A stretch of 64,000 bases of DNA from Candidatus Hamiltonella defensa 5AT (Acyrthosiphon pisum) (GCF_000021705.1 NC_012751.1:558001-622000), one strand, 5' to 3'; positions 1-9,183 are shown, counted from the stretch's first letter. Notes: a model not told the origin generated them from the letters alone. Numbers and translations are program-made.

Positions 1-11
1 TTTATATTCAT
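1..11 (-). CDS. Possible next fimbrial gene, start only
   Basis: An ATG at position 11 on the minus strand overlaps the usher stop codon (ATGA) and runs off the window edge after about three codons. In CS1-type operons the gene after the usher usually encodes the minor tip adhesin (CooD/CfaE type), and such overlaps are common there. Only the overlap is visible, so the product is an inference. Confidence 0.2.
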
Positions 12-2318
12 AAATTTTCCTTATGATTCGTCGTTTTCTGACATTGGTAATAATGTTCTGTATGAGTTTTGAGATCACACAAATAATCAAATTCATGACT
101 TTGAACCTGAAGATCTTTTAGAAATACATCAGAGTGAATAGAAAATAACCCATTTGGATAAACCAGATCTCCTGTTTCTTTAATTGTACCGCTGATCGGT
201 TTTTTTTGTTCATCGATCAAAAAACCGTTGTACAGCAAGCTTAATCTGACCTTTGCTTCAGCTGAAAAAACTTGACCAGGATGAGCACGCGTAATACGAA
301 CAGGTAATTGAATATCCATATCCATATCCGTATTCTCATTTTGTGCACGAGCAAAGAGCGCGTCTCGATATTTTGAGATGGGAATGGCATAAAGATGACC
401 TCCCCAAATAGGCGAACCCTCGACCTTTAAGCGATAAGGTGTGTCTGGCACAGAGGGGGCTTTAACCAAGAGCGCAACGCCACTGGTGCTTCTTTGTCCA
501 AACGCGATGCCGCTCTGATTCATTGCAAACATGCCGTCATAATGAAAGCGAGCATGATATATTTTGTCATCTATCCCCGCGCTGAGCGATGAGTTGCCTC
601 GAGTACCATGATGCTGGACATAGCCGGAAAAATTCGGTCTTTTTCCAAGCTGAGTGCCTGTGATCCCAAAGGTACTTTTTCCATACGCATGCTCAATTTC
701 CTTTTGATAGTGAGCACTCAACATCCATTCTCGATCTCGATAGCCGATATCAATATTGGCATGACTTTGAGTCAACGTCAGAACAGTATTGATAAATAAG
801 CTTATATGATTGTCTGCCTGTCCTGCTGATCTTTTATTGGAACGAGATTTTTCAACATCTACAGCAAGACTCATATTAAATTTTTGGCAATTCCATTGCC
901 AATAACTCTGTATTTGATGCTGGCTCTGTCTGCTTGAACCTTGCCAATGATAGGTGATTTGTACATCACCCAAATGCCGGCTGTATGACAGATATTGGCT
1001 CTGTTGCCTTGGCGCATAAACGGAAATATAGGGATGTTGATAATAAGAGAGGCTGATATAACCGATGACGCTGTTACCCACATTCAGACGTGTATAATGC
1101 CCAAAACCTTTTTCTCCTCCCATAACACCTAATGTGGTGTTGATCTTTATTCCGTTCATCTGGGTAGAACGCGATATATTGCCTTCCGCACCCCATTGGT
1201 GGTGATCATCTCCCAATACGGTTCCATTGAATTGAAACCCAAATTTCGGTTGACTTAGGCTTAATTGCACTAAATTTTTTTGTTTTGCCAAGCGTCACAA
1301 ACCAGCCTTTTGCAGCCTGATAATCAATGTTACTGATGGTCACCTTCTCTTTAGTGATTTCTCGCCCCGTATTATCAACCAAACGAACATCTGCACTGTA
1401 ATAACCTGACGGCAATTGATTGTAACTAATGCTATTTCGGCCTATCTGCGCCGGAATTTGCCTAATCAAGCGATTATCCCTATAAATCTCATAATGCCCT
1501 GGGCTGCTGGCATAAAGAACCAAAGAGTCTTCTGAATCGATCTGGTGTGATAAATAATGCTGGCTTCCAAAAGTCATAAATTGATCTAACCAAGGATTGG
1601 TAAGGGTCTGAATACTTCCAGCGGAGGCATCTAAATTATTTTTTTGCCCGAAACGTAAATACGTTTTCGGAAAATTTTTTTGTAAATACCAGCTCCCAAA
1701 ACCTTGATGGCTATCGGCATGGTTTTTTCTGTGCCATTGATGATAAAACCAGTTGATATAACCAAAAGATTGGCCTGGCAAGCCAAAATATCCTTGGCCT
1801 TCAGCGGAAAGAGCCCGGTAATGATTACTGGCCGCACTGATATCAAACGACTGGTTATGCACCAGCCCCCAAGTTGTTTCAGGCATCACCGTCTTTTGAT
1901 GGTGAGTGATGCTTAAAGATTGATTCAATTTATCGAAGATGACTCGATATCCCATCAATAGAGTCTCACAGCCATGAGCGCATTTGTGATAGGGCAGTTG
2001 AAATAGAACCTTTTCTAAAATTTTGATGGTTGAATCGTTTAATCCATTTTCTTGAAATTGTTTTTTATCAAAAATCAGTTTTTGCGATGCTTTTGAAAAA
2101 TAAAATTTACCGGGCAAAATCTCGGCATTCAAAATGCCTAAAAATTCCATATTCATTTCTTGTTCAAAAGGCGAAAACCCTTTAGGGACTAAATATTCAA
2201 TTTTAATCTCTGATTTTGTGTGCTCCGAAAATATAAATAATAAAAAAATATAAAGTGCTTTTTTAATATATAAAATTTTTTTATTCTTCTCCCTGTTTTT
2301 TTTATTATAGGAATTCAT
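8..2318 (-). pseudogene. CS1/CFA-type fimbrial outer-membrane usher, one frameshift
   Basis: Two overlapping frames together cover about 770 codons, close to the usual length of alpha-fimbrial (CooC/CfaC/TcfC-type) ushers, which form the outer-membrane pore that secretes and assembles pilins. The 5' frame starts at 2318 with a Lys-rich N-terminus and hydrophobic signal segment (about residues 14-36), then a periplasmic domain and early barrel including SPGHYEIYRDNRLIRQIP and LPSGYYSADVRLVD. The 3' frame continues the barrel from about 1291 to 8. The frames meet at a run of seven A (coding strand, about 1273-1279). Removing one A makes the protein continuous through KQKNLVQLSLSQPKFGF. The gene lies downstream of the pilin gene in the same operon. 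It may be a true pseudogene, a slippage-rescued gene or a sequencing error. Confidence 0.75.
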
Positions 2319-2363
2319 CCTTTTTTATTTCCAGAATAACTCGCTTTCAAAAATAATGACTGA

Positions 2364-2392
2364 AAAAGCAGACAATACCAACGCCTGCTTTT
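2364..2392 (-). terminator. Stem-loop between pilin and usher genes
   Basis: A perfect 8-bp inverted repeat (AAAAGCAG/CTGCTTTT) with a 13-nt loop lies in the 159-bp gap between the pilin stop and the usher start. The minus-strand right arm runs into a short T stretch. In fimbrial operons such hairpins commonly attenuate transcription or protect the 3' end of pilin mRNA so that pilin exceeds usher. The role here is inferred. Confidence 0.45.
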
Positions 2393-2477
2393 ATATATTA
2401 GATGCTTTTTTAATGATAAAAAATGTAGTAATATAAATTTAATGAAATAAAAATCAAGATAAGAATGATTTACATCA

Positions 2478-2990
2478 TTAAGCCACTTCTTCAACTTTTA
2501 AGATCAACTCACCTGAATAAACCCCTACTTTTTGATTTTCAGTGACTTTAGCTATTATCTTTAATAAACCTTCAATTTTATTATTATCAGGTGTGAATTC
2601 GATAGGATTATTTACAGTGAGATCTTGACCTTTAAATAAAACCCGCGCATCTCTAATTTCATCCTTTTGTCCCTTTTTAGTTAATTCTAAAACTAACTCT
2701 TTAGAAAGAGAAATTTTAAATCTATGGCCAGAATCGTAACCCAAGGTGGATATGGTGGCTGCTTGAGAAGTTTCATAAAGAAGAGGAGTTTCCAGGCTGG
2801 GTGTTAAACTGAGATTTTCTATTAATGCAGATGAACCGGCGCGTGCTATTTTCATATCCAGCACAGGTTTAATACTTGCCTTGAATGTAATTTTTTGTTC
2901 TTTAGCCTGAGTTCGAAGAGCGGTTGCTTGAACAAAAGTGGTATTTAATAAAATATTTAATGCAAAGCAAAACATCGTTAATTTTTTCAC
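2478..2990 (-). CDS. CS1/CFA-I-type major fimbrial subunit
   Basis: This 170-residue protein has a signal peptide (MKKLTMFCFALNILLNTTFVQA, about residues 1-22, predicted cleavage after A). The mature part resembles CS1/CFA-I major pilins: an N-terminal donor strand (EQKITFKASIKPVLDM) and a C-terminal strand (YSGELILKV) like the YSGVV ending of CfaB. It would be exported by Sec and polymerised at the outer membrane by the usher encoded next. The start is GTG at 2990, preceded by AGGAT. No chaperone gene (CooB/CfaA type) lies between pilin and usher or just upstream, although the family needs one. Family assignment is by pattern recognition. Confidence 0.7.
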   Translation of the reverse strand: MKKLTMFCFALNILLNTTFVQATALRTQAKEQKITFKASIKPVLDMKIARAGSSALIENLSLTPSLETPLLYETSQAATISTLGYDSGHRFKISLSKELVLELTKKGQKDEIRDARVLFKGQDLTVNNPIEFTPDNNKIEGLLKIIAKVTENQKVGVYSGELILKVEEVA

Positions 2991-3703
2991 ATTCGATCCT
3001 GTAATATGATTTAATAAATAAATAGATTAATTGAAATAATTAAAATATAAAACACACGTCTCCATTTTTTATATTTTAATAATCGAAAACTATATTATAA
3101 ATATTTTTTATTTCAAGTAGAATTTGAAAAAACCAATTCATTTTTTAAAATGATTTTTGTTATATAAAAAACAATTAATTTAATTTATTTTATTTGAAAT
3201 AAAAGATGAGTTTGTACACTCAATGAATTTATTTTTAGCAATATAAAAATGTATGAAATAAGTATTTCAAAAAAATTGAGGAGCAAACACTTTTACACTC
3301 AATAGATCTCTTTCAAAATCGATGGGGTGCGATGACTGTAGACCATGCATTTAATGTGTTGATTGTTCTGTAAATCAGCTGCTTTTAGAACCGGCTGGTG
3401 TGATGGTGCCTGATTTTTATGTTCATTAACGTACGATTGGCATGCGCTTTAAAATATGGCGCGACAATGGGTTGTTCTCGAACCTCCTTTTACGGATTTC
3501 GGAAAAATGTCTTTTTTAACGGTGTCATAAATATAATCTATATAAATAATAAGGTTTTATACTGATAACAATAAATCACTTTTTCTGAGAAAATCATGTC
3601 AGAACTTAAACTTTTTTCAGATAATAATAGAAAATCATTGATATTTTGAAATAGCACAACAATCAAATTATTGTTTTTTTATAATTAAGAGATTCATACA
3701 ATT
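2991..3703. other. Long AT-rich intergenic region
   Basis: About 700 bp of very AT-rich sequence separates the fimbrial operon from the divergent protease gene. It presumably holds promoters for both. A less AT-rich patch at about 3310-3510 could be an eroded gene, but no continuous frame or recognisable protein was found in it. Confidence 0.5.
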
Positions 3704-4513
3704 ATGACAATAAATACTTCACACTGTTCGACACAGATGCCTTCAATGAATGATTGGAGCGATTTGTCAGCGACTGAATCCAGCATCTCAACTGGGTGTA
3801 GGCAACCGCCTTCCCCTCAAGAGTCTGGTTTTTGTTCATGGGTACGTAATTTACTTAACTATTTAACCGGAACTTTCGGTGAGAAATTGAGTTGCTCAAA
3901 ATTAAATTCTGCTTTGAATGATATTTTCAGCCCAGAAAATGGATGGGTACATAAAGGTCACTTTGAATATGGTGGAACTAACCAAGTTGGCTACCGGAGC
4001 AAACAAATAGAGGGTGTTATCTATATTGTCTCTGCGCCATGCCATGATTTGAGTAACCCTGACACTCAGCAACATGTCTTATCAGGGGGTCGCAATGCTG
4101 CACAAATGCTCAGTGAAATCAAAAATACCTATCCCAATGATGAAGTCAAAATCTTAATTCCTGTTGCGCAAAGCAATAAATTTGGGTTTAGTGAAAAAAG
4201 AGGACATTTTGTCTTACTTGAAGTCGATATGCAGGAAGGTAAGTGTCAATCGGCCAAAATCCATGATTCTAAAGGTGGCTTACTTGATACGGTTTATCGT
4301 GGCGCAAAACATTTAAAAAAACAGTTATTGGCAGATAAAAATCTCAGTTTAACAAAAAATTTTGCCATCAATACCGAATATCATGGTCACCAATCCGTAT
4401 TTAATGGTAATGATTGTGGACGTTATTCGGCTTATTATGCAAATAAAATTATTGAAAAGCGTAATTTATCGGAAGCGACAGATGCTCGACCTTTTTTTGA
4501 AAAACACCTCTAA
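3704..4513 (+). CDS. CE-clan cysteine protease (Ulp1/SseL-like), candidate secreted effector
   Basis: The 269-residue protein shows the ordered catalytic signature of clan CE (C48-like) peptidases. His168 lies in EKRGHFVLLEV, Asp188 in AKIHDSKGG, Gln230 in YHGHQSVF and Cys238 in NGNDCGRYSAYY. Enzymes of this clan remove ubiquitin or SUMO-like modifiers (yeast Ulp1; the bacterial effectors SseL, ElaD and ChlaDub). A free-living bacterium has no such substrates, so an injected effector acting in the host is the natural inference. The first ~60 residues are Ser/Thr/Pro-rich, as in many type III secretion signals, and no Sec signal peptide is seen. The gene stands alone. Possible alternatives are a YopJ-like acetyltransferase (also clan CE) or a protease with another target. 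Confidence 0.65.
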   Translation: MTINTSHCSTQMPSMNDWSDLSATESSISTGCRQPPSPQESGFCSWVRNLLNYLTGTFGEKLSCSKLNSALNDIFSPENGWVHKGHFEYGGTNQVGYRSKQIEGVIYIVSAPCHDLSNPDTQQHVLSGGRNAAQMLSEIKNTYPNDEVKILIPVAQSNKFGFSEKRGHFVLLEVDMQEGKCQSAKIHDSKGGLLDTVYRGAKHLKKQLLADKNLSLTKNFAINTEYHGHQSVFNGNDCGRYSAYYANKIIEKRNLSEATDARPFFEKHL

Positions 4514-4661
4514 CATTGGTAAGCCAACAACCTAAATCAGCACATTTATGAATGACCAACTTTCAGCAAGGTGAACCACTTTATCGTGCTTTCTCTGCTG
4601 AATACCGAGCTTAACCTTTGAAATATTGAGTTGAGTTTGAGGGCGGGTTTTTGAAAAAGCG

Positions 4662-4689
4662 TTGACTCATTTAGAAGTATACATATAAT
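4662..4689 (+). promoter_or_regulatory. Predicted sigma-70 promoter for the tRNA pair
   Basis: TTGACT and TATAAT are separated by 16 bp, which is close to consensus. The site lies about 220 bp upstream of tRNA-Val with no convincing gene between, so the tRNA-Val/tRNA-Lys transcript is the likely target. The rest of the 4514-4913 gap shows nothing recognisable. Confidence 0.55.
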
Positions 4690-4913
4690 GCGGCACAGAA
4701 TCGATTTAGTAAACATATTAAAAAAGTGACTCTAAAGGCGAGTTTTGGTTTCTCAGTGCTTTGCATACTAGTATTGTATCAATCTCATCTACTGAAAATA
4801 TACTCTTGTGTTTCGTTAGAGCAAGTTAGATTCAGCGTTCTTGATCTGATTCTTCAGAAGCCTGCAGTATCCCTTTGTAATATGTTCAATTGCGATTTTT
4901 ATCTCAAAAAAGT

Positions 4914-4989
4914 GGGCGATTAGCTCAGCTGGTAGAGCATCTCCCTTACAAGGAGGGGGTCATCAGTTCGAATCTGGTATCGCCCACCA
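4914..4989 (+). tRNA. tRNA-Val (anticodon TAC)
   Basis: This is a 76-nt cloverleaf with a seven-base-pair acceptor stem (GGGCGAT with ATCGCCC), D-arm TAGCTCAGCTGGTAGAGC, anticodon loop CTTACAA (TAC at the wobble-to-third positions), T-arm containing GTTCGAATC and an encoded ACCA 3' end. It is nearly identical to enteric tRNA-Val(UAC). It lies 15 nt before tRNA-Lys in an apparent Val-Lys unit. Confidence 0.97.
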
Positions 4990-5004
4990 CTTCTTAAATT
5001 ATTT

Positions 5005-5080
5005 GGGTCGTTAGCTCAGTCGGTAGAGCAGTTGACTTTTAATCAATTGGTCGCTGGTTCGAATCCAGCACGACCCACCA
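5005..5080 (+). tRNA. tRNA-Lys (anticodon TTT)
   Basis: This is a 76-nt cloverleaf beginning GGGTCGTTAGCTCAG, with anticodon loop CTTTTAA, T-loop GTTCGAATC and an encoded CCA. It is nearly identical to enteric tRNA-Lys(UUU). Its 3' end faces the integrase fragment that starts 32 bp away, so this tRNA is the probable attachment site of the adjoining element. Confidence 0.97.
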
Positions 5081-5111
5081 ATTAAAACAATGAGTTACAG
5101 TTGATTACATC

Positions 5112-5813
5112 TTATGTAACTTTCTTAAGTGTCATATTAGTGACATCAAACCCGAGTATCCCATCAATGTTTTTAGCGTGTTTTTGCAAGTGTGCAGGGG
5201 ATAAATGAGCATACCTTTTCACCATTTGTATGCTTTCCCATCCTCCCATTTCTTGCAATGCTGATAGAGGGACACCAGACTGGATTAACCAACTTGCCCA
5301 AGTATGCCTCAGATCATGAAATCGAAATCCTTCGATCCCTGCTTTCATCATGGCAGACTTAAATGCTTTGTTAGCATCAGTTCTCATTGGTATCATATCA
5401 ATCACGCCGTTTAATTTTCGCTCTCTGACAAAAACATACTGCCTATGTCTACCTATCTGAGCATGAATAATTTGACAAGCTGTATCATTGAGCGAAACGC
5501 CAATTGCTCGAAAATTTTTTGACTGGTCAGGGTTAATCCAAGCTACCTTACGAACCAAAGCAACCTGTGACCATTCTAATTCCAGAATGTTGGATCTTCG
5601 CAAACCAGTAGCCAGAGCAAATGTTATTACTGGCTTGAGATAATCAGCTGCATTATCAATTAAGGCATGAGCTTGCTCTTTTGTAAGCCACTGAATTCTA
5701 GATTGTCTAGGGGGTAACGCTTTTATATATGGTGCATTTTTCAACCATCTCCATTCATTTGTAGCTATTTTCAGTAAAGCACGAATAAAAGCTAAGTGAG
5801 CATATAGTGAGCC
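5112..5813 (-). pseudogene. Phage/island tyrosine integrase, N-terminus missing
   Basis: The surviving reading frame covers the catalytic domain of a tyrosine recombinase. It has Arg in TGLRRSNIL, HDLRHTW (His and Arg), the Trp of MGGWES and the nucleophile Tyr in VKRYAHL. The frame can be read upstream of the annotated TTG (5744) through ALLKIATNEWRWLK to about 5813, after which similarity-like sequence ends and a stop appears at 5846. The arm-binding and most of the core-binding domains (over 100 residues) are absent, so integration activity is unlikely. The gene points at the tRNA-Lys 3' end, the usual int-att arrangement. Confidence 0.8.
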
Positions 5814-5935
5814 AGGTATGATGCAGGTTGAATTGCAAAGAAATTAAATGAATTTTGTTGAAAGGTGTTGACGGGGTACAATTTTGCTTGTTGACCCTGA
5901 AGCGTTTAAACTCGACTTAAAAAGGAGATGCAACA

Positions 5936-6256
5936 ATGGGCCAGGTTGCATTTGATACTCAAGAATTCGTCGAAACCCTTGAAAACGCAGGGTTGCCGAA
6001 AGAGCAGGCCAGAGCGATTTCTATCGCTGTTCGCAAGTCACACGAAGTGGCGGATGTAGCGACGAAGACCGATATCGCTGAGGTAAAACGCGATTTAGAA
6101 GACATGCGTAAGGATTTATCTGCTGAGATTGCAGAAGTTCGTAAGGACATGGAAAATCGGTTTGACAAACTGGGGTTACAATTAACAGTCAGATTAGGTG
6201 GTATGTTAATACTCGCAGTAGGTGCGCTTACAGCTATTCTCAAACTTGTCCTCTAA
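5936..6256 (+). CDS. DUF1640-like coiled-coil membrane protein
   Basis: This 106-residue protein has a strong ribosome-binding site (AAGGAGATG). Residues about 1-40 contain FDTQEFVETLENAGLPKEQA, followed by a long amphipathic coiled coil (KTDIAEVKRDLEDMRKDL) and a C-terminal hydrophobic helix (GGMLILAVGALTAILKLVL). This layout matches the DUF1640/CCDC90-like family, whose bacterial function is unknown. It is the only intact plus-strand gene between integrase and repressor and could be element cargo. Confidence 0.65.
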   Translation: MGQVAFDTQEFVETLENAGLPKEQARAISIAVRKSHEVADVATKTDIAEVKRDLEDMRKDLSAEIAEVRKDMENRFDKLGLQLTVRLGGMLILAVGALTAILKLVL

Positions 6257-6264
6257 ATTAACCC

Positions 6265-6663
6265 TCAAAAAGGGATGTCATCGTCCAATTGATGTGATGT
6301 CGCACTTTCTGTTTGACTTGCTAACGGTTGATTTTGCTGAAGTTTATTTTCCTGCTTACTGGAAAAATCCATCTCGTTAACTAGAACAACAGCGGTTGTT
6401 TTTTCTATGCCGTCTTTGCCAGTCCAGCTTTCGAGCAAAAATTGCCCAATCACGGTCACTTTGGTTCCTCTAGTCAGATAAATGGGCAACTTTTCAGCTT
6501 TGACACCAAACATCCGACACTGCACCCAAGAGATTTTCTCATGCTCACCGTATCCTTGCTTGACAGGTAAAGAGAATGTGGCAATCAGTTTACCGTTTGC
6601 GGTGCTACGAGTCGTACAGTCGCCGCCAAGATTGCCGGAGAATATCACGGTGTTTATTGTCAT
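6265..6663 (-). CDS. ssb: Single-stranded DNA-binding protein, phage/plasmid type
   Basis: The protein has an OB-fold SSB domain over residues about 1-105 (INTVIFSGNLGGDCTTR, WVQCRMFGVKAEKL, GTKVTVIGQF) and ends in the acidic tip DDDIPF, which binds replication and repair partners. At about 132 residues it is shorter than enteric chromosomal SSB (about 178), and its linker is Gln/Ser-rich. The frame extends to 6699, but the ATG at 6663 begins the conserved MTINTVIFSGN and is the likely start. It follows the exonuclease relic, a typical phage recombination cassette. Confidence 0.8.
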   Translation of the reverse strand: MTINTVIFSGNLGGDCTTRSTANGKLIATFSLPVKQGYGEHEKISWVQCRMFGVKAEKLPIYLTRGTKVTVIGQFLLESWTGKDGIEKTTAVVLVNEMDFSSKQENKLQQNQPLASQTESATSHQLDDDIPF

Positions 6664-6695
6664 TATGTTGTCTCGCTTATGATTGATGATGTCAA

Positions 6696-7320
6696 TCAAC
6701 TTTTTTCTATGACATCACAGGTAGTGGCAACTAGGTTAAGAAACACTTTTCTTCTTGCTCGAAGTTGATTAGTCTCTTCTTCGTAATCTTTGCGATACAA
6801 CCTATGCGAGATTAATTGCCGATGCTCAGGAAAGTCGCTGCAATAGCTGACAAAATCAACCCAATTCCTACCCGTACAGTCAAGATGTCCGATAAGTTGC
6901 CATTTGTAGGACGGGTCAAAAGAGCCACGTTGCAAAGTAGCAAAATGCACGGGGGGGGCCAGTCACTGACTTGATTTCTATCACACCATCGCGTTCTACA
7001 AGGCCGTCTGGACTATCGCCATAATCACCGAGGTCGAAAAATTCGCAATGGGTGACATCAACATTCCTCTCAATCTCATAGAGCATTCTAGCCATCGGCT
7101 CTTGTTCATGACCGCGCTGCAGGTGCTCATTAGTGAAACTGAATTCGGATTTTTTACCTTTGATAATCTCAAGGGCAATTTGTAGTGCATATCGCTTTGC
7201 CGGTTCACCAAACGCTTTTCACCTATTTGCCATAACACAGCCAAATTGAGACGCCGTCACTTTTCCGCTTCTCAATTCGTTCCACACCTCGGTATTTTGC
7301 GCGACGTCATGCCAAATCAT
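6696..7320 (-). pseudogene. YqaJ/lambda-type recombination exonuclease, broken
   Basis: Reassembled from two frames, the gene begins at an ATG at 7320 (MIWHDVAQNTEVWNELRSGK) and reads VTASQFGCVMANR, then hits an in-frame TGA. It continues as KAFGEPAKRYALQIALEI, SPDGLVERDGVIEIKSVTG and, after a second lesion, FDPSYKWQLIGHLDCTGR. Asp in SPDG and Glu/Lys in IEIKS match the PD-(D/E)XK nuclease site of the YqaJ family (5'-3' exonuclease paired with Red-type annealing). The second lesion is a frameshift in a run of eight C (6951-6958); seven C would restore the frame. Two independent defects make it a pseudogene. Confidence 0.75.
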
Positions 7321-7607
7321 CACTCTGGCCCCTCGTTGTCAGCATCCTGGCATCGCATCAGATACAGAATTTGCGCCGCTGTCTGCATAACGTCATAGAG
7401 CGCGTCATTAAAGCTATCAGTCGTTTCCAGTGCCAGCAGTAAAGCATCATATTTTTCACCTGACTTTGAACCAGAAAATAGTTGAGCAATATAGGGATTA
7501 GTCAAGCGCTCGTATAAGTATTCCCCCTCTGGTATACATGCCTCTACTTCCTCGATTGTTAAGTGTTTCATCGCGCGAAGAATTTCATTTTCAGTTTGAA
7601 TGTCCAT
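7320..7607 (-). CDS. Hypothetical phage-type protein
   Basis: This 95-residue, acidic, mostly helical protein (MDIQTENEILRAMKHL start) has a good ribosome-binding site (AAGGAAG) seven bases upstream. Its stop overlaps the exonuclease start by one base, so the two were translated together. No motif is recognised. The position suggests a small accessory of the recombination module. Confidence 0.5.
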   Translation of the reverse strand: MDIQTENEILRAMKHLTIEEVEACIPEGEYLYERLTNPYIAQLFSGSKSGEKYDALLLALETTDSFNDALYDVMQTAAQILYLMRCQDADNEGPE

Positions 7608-7656
7608 ACTGCTTCCTTCTTCGGCGATAGCGGTTGTTAATCCTGGGTTACATGCC

Positions 7657-7936
7657 TTATTCAGCTACTTTGTAGCTGATGTCTTCATTTCGCATGACAT
7701 ATTCGTATTGGGCCGCCATATTCACCAAGTCGAATGGCAATAATGCAAGATGGGGGTATTTTTCTAATGCCAATTTCCATGCTCGATATCGACAGCCTGC
7801 GGTTTTTTGAGTAAGCCACCTGGCAACATCACCGTCACACAAAGATTCATACAAATCTTTTGCATCTTCGATACAGATTTCTTTTTCTTTTACCGTTAAT
7901 TCATCTACAGCATTAAATATCGGGTTTTTTGTTCAT
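7657..7936 (-). pseudogene. Hypothetical phage-type protein, frameshifted
   Basis: The track-length frame covers 65 residues from a TTG at 7854, but it can be read further upstream (IFNAVDELTVKEKEICIEDA). An ATG at 7936 leads into it if one A is removed from the run of six A at 7925-7930, giving about 92 residues. Tryptophan- and Tyr-rich motifs (VARWLTQKTAGCRYRAWKLA) occur in the middle. The family is not recognised. It is either frameshifted or a shorter gene using an internal start. Confidence 0.4.
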
Positions 7937-8180
7937 GTTTCCATCATTGAACCTTTGAATTGGTGTATAAAACATTTGTAATGAATGCACCTCTGTACGA
8001 AGTGCATTGGTTATAAATATTTTATTGTGCATCATTGCCGCCCATCCTTAGCCCGCCGAGCACCCGACGCAGGGTTTAAAGTCGCGCCGTTCGACTATGT
8101 TAAAATAATTACCTGCACACCTTATCGGTGTACGCCAGTTCAATTTGTTTATGAACTTGTGTTCAAAGTTCTTGCCTGGT

Positions 8181-8345
8181 TTACAATCCAAGCCATTTAA
8201 GCCAAGCGTCTCGCTCTTCTGCAGGACGGTTAAAGTAGGCTTCTCGTACTATGCGGTTGAATTCTGAGATGACTACCCAGCGTTCACCAACACGCGTCGC
8301 AGCTGCTTCAAGCGGATATTTAACTTCGTAGTCATTCTTAATCAT
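8181..8345 (-). CDS. Small hypothetical protein, divergent from the repressor
   Basis: This 54-residue frame starts at ATG 8345 (MIKNDYEVKYPLEAAATRVG), ends with AWLKWLGL and has GGGGA four to five bases upstream. It lies at the head of the leftward gene set, opposite the repressor, where lambdoid phages place cro or early genes. No helix-turn-helix is obvious and the function is unknown. A weak further frame below it (about 8040-8180, with RTPIRCAGNYF) has no clear start and was not called. Confidence 0.45.
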   Translation of the reverse strand: MIKNDYEVKYPLEAAATRVGERWVVISEFNRIVREAYFNRPAEERDAWLKWLGL

Positions 8346-8515
8346 CCGATCCCCATCTACTTCAAAGTGCTTCTAGGTCGCTCTAAGTCACTTAAAGAAT
8401 AAAATCTGGTATTCTTCTTGATGGTGGCATTTGTTGAAAATTATCTAGTTTCACGTGGATTTTTAATCATCTTTATAGAGGGCTTACTTGATTCGATAGT
8501 TAACCCTGAACCCAG

Positions 8516-8535
8516 AAGTCACTTATAAGTGACTT
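8516..8535. promoter_or_regulatory. Palindromic operator of the phage-type repressor
   Basis: The 20-bp sequence AAGTCACTTATAAGTGACTT is a perfect palindrome ending 21 bp before the repressor start. Related half-sites occur at 8384-8394 (TAAGTCACTTA) and near 8364 (AAGTGCTT), on the side of the divergent small gene. Spaced copies of one half-site between divergent genes are typical of an autoregulated repressor switch. Confidence 0.65.
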
Positions 8536-8556
8536 ATAGTAGAGAATAGACTTCTA

Positions 8557-9177
8557 ATGAATACCTTTTCAATAGATCACGGTAAAAAACTTAAAGCAGT
8601 AAGACTGAATGAGGGTATGACACAAATTGAATTTGCTCATGTACTTGGCATTGGATTAGGGACAATCAAAAACTATGAGTCAGGTATAAGAGGTGTAGGT
8701 TTGGTTATTTTAGATAAAGTAACAAATCATCCAAAATTTAGTAAATATACGCTATGGCTAATGACTAACTCTACAGCCGTAGAATACGGCCAAATTGCGC
8801 TAGATCTTCCAGAAATTAAAGCAGATAAAGTAAAAAAAGACGGCAAGCTATCAAGACAAACAGAAGAGGTCGTTGACCAGATATCATCACAAAAACCTAA
8901 TATGCAACTAATAATAAGTTGCATAGAAAACCTTGATAATGATGAACTAAACCAACTTGCCAAGGTGCTTTCTCGAAGAGGATCTATGCTTTTGCTGGAG
9001 TTACTAGACCCAGGTAATCAATCACTTTTGAATTTACCAGAAAAGAAAAAGCGGGCAGCCCTGCGACTAGAATCTATGGGCGAGGAGCAGTTCAGAGAGA
9101 TTTTATTCAAAATTGAGGGAAATACAGCTTTACCTCAAGAAGAGATAAATGTATTTACAAAAAAAACAGCTGGTTAA
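8557..9177 (+). CDS. Cro/CI-family helix-turn-helix repressor
   Basis: This 206-residue protein has an N-terminal HTH_3 domain: KLKAVRLNEGMTQIEFAHVL, then GIGLGTIKNYESGIRGVG as turn and recognition helix. The C-terminal half is charged and helical and shows no Ser/Lys autoprotease (LexA/CI) motif, so SOS-type self-cleavage is not evident. It reads away from the 20-bp palindrome, its probable operator. The function inferred is control of the leftward genes of the decayed element. Confidence 0.75.
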   Translation: MNTFSIDHGKKLKAVRLNEGMTQIEFAHVLGIGLGTIKNYESGIRGVGLVILDKVTNHPKFSKYTLWLMTNSTAVEYGQIALDLPEIKADKVKKDGKLSRQTEEVVDQISSQKPNMQLIISCIENLDNDELNQLAKVLSRRGSMLLLELLDPGNQSLLNLPEKKKRAALRLESMGEEQFREILFKIEGNTALPQEEINVFTKKTAG

Positions 9178-9183
9178 CATATC

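Noticed and set aside
4726..4923. 65-codon plus-strand frame before the tRNAs
   Set aside because: It runs into tRNA-Val, lacks a ribosome-binding site and has no protein-like motifs.
7985..8200. 71-codon plus-strand frame in the phage relic
   Set aside because: It overlaps the better small minus-strand gene at 8181-8345, has no ribosome-binding site and shows no recognisable domain.
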